NCBI RefSeq assembly: GCF_019636075.1
Contig: NZ_JAHBYG010000020.1
Location: 1 to 64,000 of the forward strand
From: Ferrovibrio sp.
GTDB taxonomy: Bacteria > Pseudomonadota > Alphaproteobacteria > Ferrovibrionales > Ferrovibrionaceae
Direction of reading: 5' to 3'
Length of the DNA: 64,000 nt
A model generated the notes under the pieces. It ran no database searches. It was not told the origin of the DNA and saw nothing but the letters and a program-made list of their open reading frames with translations. Every line of letters starts with the position of its first letter. Positions within the stretch are counted from its first letter, which is position 1. The position numbers and the translations under genes were made by a program. Positions 26,896 through 33,579 of this stretch are shown in pieces.

Positions 26896-28047
26896 ATGCC
26901 GCATCACAGCCCGATGGGACCGCTTGAAACCTATCGCGCCCGCCTGCAGGCAGGCAGTTTGCACGACGACCCGGCGCAGGAATTGGCCGCCGAGAAGCTG
27001 GAATTGCTGGCGCGCCGCCTGGCGCATTATCAGCCCGGCGCCGGCGATGCCGGCTGGCTGCAACGGCTGAGCCTGGGCCGCAAACGCGAACCGGCGCCGC
27101 AAGGCCTCTATATCTATGGCGAAGTGGGCCGGGGCAAATCCATGCTGATGGATCTGTTCTTCGATGCAGCGCCGGTGGCCCGCAAACGCCGGGTGTATTT
27201 CCATGCCTTCATGCAGGAGGTGCACGGGGCGATTTTCCGCTATCGCAACCTGCCGCCGGACTCCGACGAGAAGAAGCGCGGCGGCGACGACCCGATCAAG
27301 CCGGTGGCCAAGCAGATCGCCGAATCCGCCTGGCTGCTCTGCTTCGACGAATTCCAGGTATCCGATGTGGCCGATGCGATGATCCTTGGCCGATTGTTCG
27401 AGAAACTGTTCGACCGCGGCGTGGTGGTGGTGGCCACCTCCAACCGCGCACCCGACGATCTCTATATCAACGGCCTGAACCGGCCGCTTTTTCTGCCCTT
27501 CATCGCGCTGTTCAAGGAAAAGCTGGATGTGCTGCATCTGGCGGCCGAACGCGATTACCGCTTGCAGCGGCTGTCTGGCAGCCCGGTCTGGCATGCGCCG
27601 CTGGGCATGGCCGCCACCGAAGCCCTGCAACGCGCCTTCGATCTGCTGACCGATGCCGATCCCGGCATGCCGGAAGAATTGCCGGTGCTGGGCCGTGTGC
27701 TGAAAGTGCCCAAGCAGGCGCGCGGCGTGGCCTGGTTTCGCTTTGCCGATCTATGCGAAACCGCTTTGGGCCCGGCGGATTATCTGGCTTTGGCCAAGCG
27801 CTACCACACGCTGATCCTGCAGGATATTCCGCGCCTGAGCGCCGACAAGCGCAACGAAGCCAAGCGTTTCGTGACATTGATCGACACATTGTACGAAGCC
27901 CATGCCAAGCTGATCGCAGCCGCCGAGGCAAAGCCGGAAAGCCTTTACCTGGAAGGCGATGGTGCATTTGAATTTCAGCGCTGCGTCAGCCGCCTGAACG
28001 AAATGCAAAGCGATGAATATCGCGCCCTGCCGCATCGCGGCGCGTGA
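26896..28047 (+). CDS. zapE: Cell division protein ZapE (AFG1-like ATPase)
   Basis: A 383-residue AAA+ ATPase that in enterobacteria associates with the Z-ring under low-oxygen or stress conditions. It has Walker A GEVGRGKSMLMDLFF, Walker B LLCFDEFQVSDV, sensor VVVATSNRAPDDLY and the GLNRPLFLPFI motif characteristic of AFG1/ZapE. Length is normal. Either ATG 26896 or ATG 26914 could start it; neither has a clear Shine-Dalgarno. It is the last gene before the nasT sigma54-type promoter. Confidence 0.93.
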   Translation: MPHHSPMGPLETYRARLQAGSLHDDPAQELAAEKLELLARRLAHYQPGAGDAGWLQRLSLGRKREPAPQGLYIYGEVGRGKSMLMDLFFDAAPVARKRRVYFHAFMQEVHGAIFRYRNLPPDSDEKKRGGDDPIKPVAKQIAESAWLLCFDEFQVSDVADAMILGRLFEKLFDRGVVVVATSNRAPDDLYINGLNRPLFLPFIALFKEKLDVLHLAAERDYRLQRLSGSPVWHAPLGMAATEALQRAFDLLTDADPGMPEELPVLGRVLKVPKQARGVAWFRFADLCETALGPADYLALAKRYHTLILQDIPRLSADKRNEAKRFVTLIDTLYEAHAKLIAAAEAKPESLYLEGDGAFEFQRCVSRLNEMQSDEYRALPHRGA

Positions 28048-28083
28048 ATGCTGCCATATCGCGCAGGTTGATCCGGCCATTGA

Positions 28084-28099
28084 TGGCACGGAGTTTGCG
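28084..28099 (+). promoter_or_regulatory. Sigma54 promoter of nasT
   Basis: TGGCACG (28084-28090), four bases, then TTGC (28095-28098) gives GG and GC separated by exactly ten bases and matches the -24/-12 consensus TGGCACG-N4-TTGCW at all but the final W. Transcription would start near 28110, leaving about 35 bases before the TTG start of nasT. Sigma54 control implies nitrogen (NtrC-type) regulation; no enhancer site was recognised. Confidence 0.72.
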
Positions 28100-28144
28100 T
28101 AGCCCATCGCCTGCTATGATGCGGCGAGACGAAACAGGATCAAG

Positions 28145-28732
28145 TTGAGCGGTTTGCGCATTCTTCTGATCGATGAGGACCCCGAACGCGCTGCGTTGCT
28201 GGACGAAACCCTGCGCGCCCAGGGCTATGAACTGGTGGCCCGACTGCCACCTGATGAATTGAGCGCCAAACGCGTCAATGAAATCGGACCCGACATCATC
28301 CTGGTGGATATGGGTTCGCCGAGCCGCGACACCATCGAAAGCATGCGCCAGATCAACGAGGAACAACCGCGCCCGGTGGTGATGTTCGTCGATCAATCCG
28401 ACGACAGCATGGTGGCCGAAGCCGTACAGGCCGGCGTGTCGGCCTACATCATCGACGGCCTGAATGTAAAACGCGTGAAGCCCATTCTAGACGTGGCAAT
28501 CGCGCGTTTTCGCGAGTTTCAGGCGCTGCGCGACGAGTTGAAAAAGACCAAGGCAACCCTTGCCGAACGCAAGCTGATCGAACGCGCCAAGGGCCTGCTG
28601 ATGCGCGAGCGCGGGCTGAATGAAAGCGAGGCCTATGCCGCCTTGCGCCGGCTGGCCATGGACCGCCAACAGCGCCTGGCCGATGTGGCCGAGGCCCTGC
28701 TGGCCTTCGCCGATGTGCTGAAAAACAAATAG
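28145..28732 (+). CDS. nasT: NasT-type ANTAR antiterminator response regulator
   Basis: A 195-residue protein: receiver-like domain (RILLIDEDPER; phosphoacceptor-region VDMGSP; C-terminal Lys in LNVKRVKP) followed by a coiled coil and an ANTAR RNA-binding domain at about 130-190 (ERKLIERAKGLLMRERGLNE, with the LRRLAMDRQQRLADVAE helix). ANTAR proteins prevent termination by binding a two-hairpin leader, and exactly such a leader precedes nrtA downstream. TTG at 28145 is preceded by ACAGGA. It would be held by NasS until nitrate or nitrite is present. Confidence 0.92.
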   Translation: MSGLRILLIDEDPERAALLDETLRAQGYELVARLPPDELSAKRVNEIGPDIILVDMGSPSRDTIESMRQINEEQPRPVVMFVDQSDDSMVAEAVQAGVSAYIIDGLNVKRVKPILDVAIARFREFQALRDELKKTKATLAERKLIERAKGLLMRERGLNESEAYAALRRLAMDRQQRLADVAEALLAFADVLKNK

Positions 28733-28870
28733 CCCGCTGCATAGCTGGGCAGCACAGCCGCTTATTTTTTGTGCGATGCAACAGAAAGCTTCTGGCTGCC
28801 CGACTCGCCTGCGGCATACGCGGGACTGCGGCATGGAGAAATTTTTCCGCATACGGCACGATTTCATTTT

Positions 28871-28893
28871 AGCCTTATAAATAAAGGCTTTTT
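28871..28893 (+). terminator. Possible intrinsic terminator after nasT
   Basis: AGCCTT (28871-28876) and AAGGCT (28884-28889) form a six-base-pair stem with loop ATAAATA, followed by TTTT. The stem is short with three GC pairs, so termination may be partial. Its position separates nasT from the sigma54-type promoter of the nitrate operon. Confidence 0.45.
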
Positions 28894-28957
28894 CAGCGCT
28901 CCGCCGAACCCGCGAAGTCGTTTGGACGGCCACCGGAAACCGGCATGGGCGGGCAGC

Positions 28958-28973
28958 TGGCATGCTTCCTGCT
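28958..28973 (+). promoter_or_regulatory. Sigma54 promoter of the nrtA-cysG2 nitrate operon
   Basis: TGGCATG (28958-28964) and TGCT (28970-28973) place GG and GC ten bases apart, matching TGGCACG-N4-TTGCW at 10 of 12 positions. A start near 28984 would give a 180-base leader before nrtA containing the NasT-type hairpins and terminator. The stretch between nasT and here (28733-28957) otherwise holds only a weak terminator. Confidence 0.6.
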
Positions 28974-29025
28974 AATCAGACTGCGAACACCCACCGCAAC
29001 GGCGCGGAGGGTTCTAGCGCCGGCC

Positions 29026-29121
29026 CCGGGCGATGCAGCCTGGATAAACCGGACCCAGAGGGACAATGGCGTCCCGCGATCACGACCCATGGATTGGGTG
29101 GTGGCGCGGACGCCTTTTTTT
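29026..29121 (+). promoter_or_regulatory. ANTAR (NasT) attenuator leader of the nitrate operon
   Basis: Hairpin P1: CCGGGC (29026-29031), hexaloop GATGCA, GCCTGG (29038-29043). Hairpin P2: GGGAC (29060-29064), hexaloop AATGGC, GTCCC (29071-29075). P2 has the A1 and G4 loop bases of ANTAR targets; P1 has only G4. The 3' arm of P2 is also the 5' arm of the terminator at 29068-29121, so P2 and terminator are mutually exclusive, the known logic of NasT/NasR antitermination. Confidence 0.75.
29068..29121 (+). terminator. Rho-independent attenuator terminator in the nrtA leader
   Basis: GGCGTC (29068-29073) pairs with GACGCC (29109-29114), CGCG (29075-29078) with CGCG (29105-29108), and CACGACCC (29081-29088) with GGGTGGTG (29096-29103) apart from one mismatch, closing a seven-base loop. 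Seven T residues (29115-29121) follow. It is a strong terminator 42 bases before the nrtA start, expected to stop transcription when NasT is inactive. Confidence 0.85.
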
Positions 29122-29163
29122 ATGTCTTCAGCCTGGCTGAAGGCCGCAACGAGGGGGAATTCG

Positions 29164-30489
29164 ATGCGTAAGGACGTGAACAAGCAATCCCGCAAGCTCG
29201 CCGTTAATCGCCGCGACCTGCTGAAAACCGGCGCCGGCGTGGCCGGCCTGCTGGCCGCCGCCAAGCTGGCCTTTCCATCCGGTGCTTTCGCCCAGGCCGC
29301 TGGCCCCGAGGTGAAAGGCGCGCGGCTGGGCTATATCGCGCTCACCGACGCTTCGCCGCTGATCATCGCCAAGGAAAAGGGCCTGTTCGCCAAATACGGC
29401 CTGCCCGACATGAGCATCGAGAAGCAGGCATCCTGGGGCGCCACGCGCGACAATCTGGAGCTTGGCGAGGCCGGCGGCGGCATCACCGGCGCGCATATCC
29501 TCACCCCCATGCCGTATCTGATTTCCAGCGGCAAGGTGACCAAGAATAACGTGAAGCTGCCGATGTATATCCTGGCGCGGCTGAACACCAACGGCCAGGC
29601 AATCTCGGTCTCCAAGAATTACGCCGGCATGGGCGTGACCACCGATGCCAAGACGCTGGCCGCAGCCTTCAAGAAAGGCAAGGCGGAAGGCAAGGATCTG
29701 AAGGCTGCCATGACCTTCCCGGGCGGCACCCACGATATGTGGATCCGCTATTGGCTGTCGGCCTCCGGCATCGATCCCGACAAGGATATCGCCACCATCG
29801 TTGTGCCGCCGCCGCAAATGGTGGCGAACATGAAGGTGAACGCGATGGAAGCCTTCTGCGTCTGCGAGCCGTGGAACCTGCAGCTGATCCACCAGAAAAT
29901 CGGCTTCACCGCGCTGATGACCGGCGAATTGTGGAAGGACCATCCGGAGAAATCGCTGGGTCTGCGCGCCGATTGGGTGGACAAGAATCCGAAGGCGGCC
30001 AAGGCGATCCTGATGGCCACCCAGGAAGCCCAGATGTGGTGCGACAAGATGGAAAACAAGGAAGAGATGTGCAACATCGTCGGCGGCCGCGACTGGTTCA
30101 AGGTGCCGGTGAAGGACATCCTCGACCGCACCCAGGGCACCATCGATTACGGCGATGGCAACCGCACCGCCAAGGTGGGCGTGGAAAGCCCACTGATGAT
30201 GAAATTCTGGCGCGATCATGCCTCCTATCCGTTCCAGAGCCATGAATTGTGGTTCCTGATCGAAAACATCCGCTGGGGCTATCAGCCGGCCGATCTGGAT
30301 ACCGCCGCGCTGGTGAAACAGGTGAACCGCGAAGACCTCTGGCGCGAAGCCGCCAAGGGCCTGGGCGTTTCCGATGCCGATCTGCCGAAATCCACCTCGC
30401 GCGGCAAGGAAACCTTCTTCGACGGCAAGGTGTTCGATCCGGCCGATCCCTCGGCCTATCTGAAATCCCTGGCAATCGCCCGGGTTTAA
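29164..30489 (+). CDS. nrtA: Nitrate ABC transporter periplasmic substrate-binding protein
   Basis: A 441-residue NrtA/CmpA-family binding protein with a twin-arginine signal (NRRDLLKTG, then a hydrophobic run and AFA-QA). Body signatures: RLGYIALTDASPLIIAKEKG, ASWGATRDNLELG, THDMWIRYWL and VCEPWN. It should bind nitrate in the periplasm and hand it to NrtB. ATG 29164 has GAGGGGG upstream. First gene after the ANTAR attenuator. CmpA-type bicarbonate binding is the family alternative, but the NirB/NasA context argues for nitrate. Confidence 0.93.
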   Translation: MRKDVNKQSRKLAVNRRDLLKTGAGVAGLLAAAKLAFPSGAFAQAAGPEVKGARLGYIALTDASPLIIAKEKGLFAKYGLPDMSIEKQASWGATRDNLELGEAGGGITGAHILTPMPYLISSGKVTKNNVKLPMYILARLNTNGQAISVSKNYAGMGVTTDAKTLAAAFKKGKAEGKDLKAAMTFPGGTHDMWIRYWLSASGIDPDKDIATIVVPPPQMVANMKVNAMEAFCVCEPWNLQLIHQKIGFTALMTGELWKDHPEKSLGLRADWVDKNPKAAKAILMATQEAQMWCDKMENKEEMCNIVGGRDWFKVPVKDILDRTQGTIDYGDGNRTAKVGVESPLMMKFWRDHASYPFQSHELWFLIENIRWGYQPADLDTAALVKQVNREDLWREAAKGLGVSDADLPKSTSRGKETFFDGKVFDPADPSAYLKSLAIARV

Positions 30490-30536
30490 TCGAAACCCGG
30501 CCTGATCAAGCGATCCTGAAAGAAAGCGGCGGAGAC

Positions 30537-31406
30537 ATGGCGATGAAAATGGAAACCATCGACAAGACGGCACTCGGTTTGGGTGCGGCGCGGAATTCCG
30601 CGCCGCTGCTGCCGAAACTGAAAAATGCCGCCCGTGCGATAGCCTCGCGCGTGTTGCCGCCGCTGCTCTTTCTGGCCCTGTTGATCGGCATCTGGGAAAT
30701 CGCCTGTTCGCAGCCCAATGCCTCGCTGCCGCCGCCTTCCACGGTGGTGCAGGATACCTGGATGCTGATCAGCGATCCGTTTTTCGACAAAGGCAATCTC
30801 GACAAAGGCCTGTTCTGGCATCTCGCCTCCAGCCTGAAGCGCGTTGCCATCGGCTTCTCGCTGGCTGCCGTGATCGGCATCGGCTTGGGTGTGCTGATCG
30901 GCCAATCCACCCTGGCGTTCCGCGGCCTGGATCCGATCTTCCAGGTGTTGCGCACCGTGCCGCCGCTGGCCTGGCTGCCGCTTTCGCTGGCGGCCTTCCG
31001 CGCCGCCGATCCTTCGGCGATCTTCGTGATCACCATCACCGCGATCTGGCCGATCATCCTCAACACCGCCGTGGGCATCCGCAACATCCCCGCAGATTAC
31101 CGCAATGTGGCGCGTGTGCTGCAGCTCAACGGCTTTGAATATTTCTTCAAGATCATGCTGCCGGCCACTGTGCCTTTCATGTTCACTGGCCTGAAGATCG
31201 GCATCGGCCTGAGCTGGCTGGCCATCGTGGCCGCTGAAATGCTGATCGGCGGCGTGGGCATCGGCTTCTTCATCTGGGATGCCTGGAACAGCTCGCTGAT
31301 CAGCGAGATCATCCTGGCGCTGATCTATGTGGGCCTGGTGGGCTTCATGCTGGATCGGCTGATCGCCTTCATCGGCAGCCGCGTGGGCGGCGGTGCCGCT
31401 CAATAG
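30537..31406 (+). CDS. nrtB: Nitrate ABC transporter permease
   Basis: A 289-residue inner-membrane permease of the NrtB/SsuC type. A first helix near residues 38-58 (LPPLLFLALLIGIWEIA) is followed by five to six more. The cytoplasmic EAA loop is visible as RNVARVLQLNGFEYFFKIMLP-like sequence (31100-31160), and the NSSLISEIILALIYVG segment is conserved. ATG 30537 follows GGAG. Works with NrtA and NrtD. Confidence 0.93.
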   Translation: MAMKMETIDKTALGLGAARNSAPLLPKLKNAARAIASRVLPPLLFLALLIGIWEIACSQPNASLPPPSTVVQDTWMLISDPFFDKGNLDKGLFWHLASSLKRVAIGFSLAAVIGIGLGVLIGQSTLAFRGLDPIFQVLRTVPPLAWLPLSLAAFRAADPSAIFVITITAIWPIILNTAVGIRNIPADYRNVARVLQLNGFEYFFKIMLPATVPFMFTGLKIGIGLSWLAIVAAEMLIGGVGIGFFIWDAWNSSLISEIILALIYVGLVGFMLDRLIAFIGSRVGGGAAQ

Positions 31407-31419
31407 GAGGGCGCCGACC

Positions 31420-32736
31420 ATGCCACGCCGCACCGGCAAACCCCGCGCACAGCGCCCCGCCAAGGCGATTTCCGCCAGCGTGAAGATCGGCTTCATCCCG
31501 CTTACCGATTGCGTGGTGCTGATCGCTGCCCAGGAAAAAGGCTTTTTCCGCCGCCATGGGCTGGATGTGGAATTGTCGCGCGAACCATCCTGGGCCAACG
31601 TACGCGACAAGGTGGCGCTAGGCGCACTGGATGCGGCGCATATGCTGGCGCCGATGCCGCTGGCTGCCACCTTGGGTGCCGGCGGCTGGCGCAAACAGCA
31701 GATCGTCAGCTTTGTGCTGGCGCTGAACGGCAATGCCATCACCATTTCCACCGCGCTGTGGCAGCGCCTGCTGGAGATCGAGCCCAATCTGGCCAACAAG
31801 CGCGCCGATGGCGCCAGCGTGATGCGCAAGCTGATCGCCAAGGATCGCAAGGAAGGCAAGCCGAAACTGACGCTGGCCACGGTGTTCAATTATTCATCGC
31901 ACCAGATTCAGTTGCGCTACTGGCTGGCAGCCGCCGGTATCGATCCGGACCATGATGTGGATCTGGTGGTGGTGCCGCCGCCGCAGATGACCGACCGGCT
32001 GGCCGCCGGCGAGATCGATGGCTTCTGCGTGGGCGATCCATGGAATTCGCTGGCGGTGCTGCGCGGCGTGGGACGCATTCTGATTTCCGGACAGGAAATC
32101 TGGAACAACCGCATGGAAAAGGTGATCGGCGTGAACCGCGACTGGGCGGAACGCAATCCGCTGGTTGTGAAAGCCATGACCATGGCGCTGATCGAAGCCG
32201 CCGAATGGCTCGACAAGCCGGAAAACCGCCTGGAAGGCGTGGAGATCATGGCCAAGCCTGAATATATCGGGCCCTACGCCGCCGATGCGATCCGCTTAGG
32301 CATGCTGGGTGTGGTGCGCTACGGGCTGGACGAACCGCCCGAGCATATGCCGGATTTCCATGTGTTCAGCCGTTATACCGCCAATTTCCCCTGGCGCAGC
32401 CAGGCCGAATGGTATCTCGGCGAAATGCGGCGCTGGCACTTGATCGATCCTGCCACCGATATCTCGGCATTGGCCGATGTGGTGTATCGCCCCGATATCT
32501 ACCGCGAGGCAGCGGCCGCGCTGGACAAGCCGTTTCCGCTGATCGACCGCAAGCCGGAAGGCCTGCATGCCGGCCATTGGATTCTGGGCCAGGCCACCGC
32601 GCCCATCGAGATGGGGCCGGATCTGTTTTTCGATGGCTCGTATTTCTCTTCGGCCCGCATGGGCGCACAACCTGTGCGCAGCGTTGCCGCCGAGCCCGTG
32701 CTTCCCACCCTGCGCCGCAATCCGGCAAACCGATAG
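31420..32736 (+). CDS. nasS: NasS-like cytoplasmic nitrate sensor (NrtA-type domain without signal peptide)
   Basis: A 438-residue NrtA/CmpA-fold protein beginning MPRRTGKPRAQRPAKAIS, basic and without any export signal. Shared signatures with NrtA are KIGFIPLTDCVVLIAAQEKG, REPSWANVRDKVALG, AAHMLAPMPLA and CVGDPWN. A cytosolic NrtA-like protein next to nitrate genes matches NasS, which holds the ANTAR protein NasT until nitrate or nitrite binds. An alternative is a free-standing version of the NrtC C-terminal regulatory domain. ATG 31420 follows AGGAGGG. Here nasS lies inside the operon it would control, 2.7 kb from nasT. Confidence 0.8.
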   Translation: MPRRTGKPRAQRPAKAISASVKIGFIPLTDCVVLIAAQEKGFFRRHGLDVELSREPSWANVRDKVALGALDAAHMLAPMPLAATLGAGGWRKQQIVSFVLALNGNAITISTALWQRLLEIEPNLANKRADGASVMRKLIAKDRKEGKPKLTLATVFNYSSHQIQLRYWLAAAGIDPDHDVDLVVVPPPQMTDRLAAGEIDGFCVGDPWNSLAVLRGVGRILISGQEIWNNRMEKVIGVNRDWAERNPLVVKAMTMALIEAAEWLDKPENRLEGVEIMAKPEYIGPYAADAIRLGMLGVVRYGLDEPPEHMPDFHVFSRYTANFPWRSQAEWYLGEMRRWHLIDPATDISALADVVYRPDIYREAAAALDKPFPLIDRKPEGLHAGHWILGQATAPIEMGPDLFFDGSYFSSARMGAQPVRSVAAEPVLPTLRRNPANR

Positions 32737-32745
32737 GAGCCCATC

Positions 32746-33546
32746 ATGAGCGCATATCTCAGCATCGACGATGTGGGCATGACCTTCGCCTCCGCCCAGG
32801 GCGCCAATTTCGTGGCCCTGCGCGATATCGACCTGAAGATCGCGGCCGGCGAATTCGTGGCGCTGATCGGCCATTCGGGCTGCGGCAAATCGACCTTGCT
32901 CAACATCATTGCCGGGCTGTTGCGCGCCAGCAAGGGCGGCGTGCTGCTGCAGGGTAAGGAAGTGAACGATCCCGGCCCGGATCGCGCCGTGGTGTTTCAG
33001 AACCATTCGCTGCTGCCCTGGCTGAGCGTTTACGACAATGTGAAGCTGGCGGTGGACAAGGTGCATGGCAAGACCAAGAGCGCCAAGGAGCGCGATGACT
33101 GGACACGCCACAACCTGGCCCTGGTGGGCATGGACCAGGCCCTGACCAAGCGGCCCAACGAAATTTCCGGCGGCATGAAACAGCGCGTTGGCATTGCCCG
33201 CGCCCTGGCCATGGAACCGAAAGTGCTGCTGCTGGACGAACCGTTCGGCGCGCTGGACGCCCTGACCCGCGCCACACTGCAAGACACCGTGATGGAGCTG
33301 CATGCCAAGCTGAATAACACGGTGATCATGATTACCCATGATGTGGATGAGGCGGTGCTGCTGTCTGATCGCGTGGTGATGATGACCAATGGCCCGGCGG
33401 CCACGATCGGCGAAATCCTGGATGTGAAACTGCCGCGCCCGCGCAATCGCCTGGAGCTGGTGACCGATGCCGAATATGGCCGCTACCGCCAGGCGATTCT
33501 GGAATTCCTGTATGCGCGCCATCGCGCGCCTGCCCATGCGGCGTAA
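32746..33546 (+). CDS. nrtD: Nitrate ABC transporter ATP-binding protein
   Basis: A 266-residue ABC ATPase. Walker A GHSGCGKST, Q-loop VFQNHSLLPWLSV (the LLPW motif of nitrate/sulfonate/taurine importers), signature ISGGMKQRVGIARAL, Walker B LLLDEPFGALD and switch His in MITHDVDEAV are all present. ATG 32746 follows TAGGAG, nine bases after nasS. It lacks the NrtA-like C-terminal domain of cyanobacterial NrtC; the separate NasS-like protein may fill that place. Confidence 0.94.
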   Translation: MSAYLSIDDVGMTFASAQGANFVALRDIDLKIAAGEFVALIGHSGCGKSTLLNIIAGLLRASKGGVLLQGKEVNDPGPDRAVVFQNHSLLPWLSVYDNVKLAVDKVHGKTKSAKERDDWTRHNLALVGMDQALTKRPNEISGGMKQRVGIARALAMEPKVLLLDEPFGALDALTRATLQDTVMELHAKLNNTVIMITHDVDEAVLLSDRVVMMTNGPAATIGEILDVKLPRPRNRLELVTDAEYGRYRQAILEFLYARHRAPAHAA

Positions 33547-33579
33547 ACAGCCAAGATAAGGCTGAGGAGGAAACGCGCC

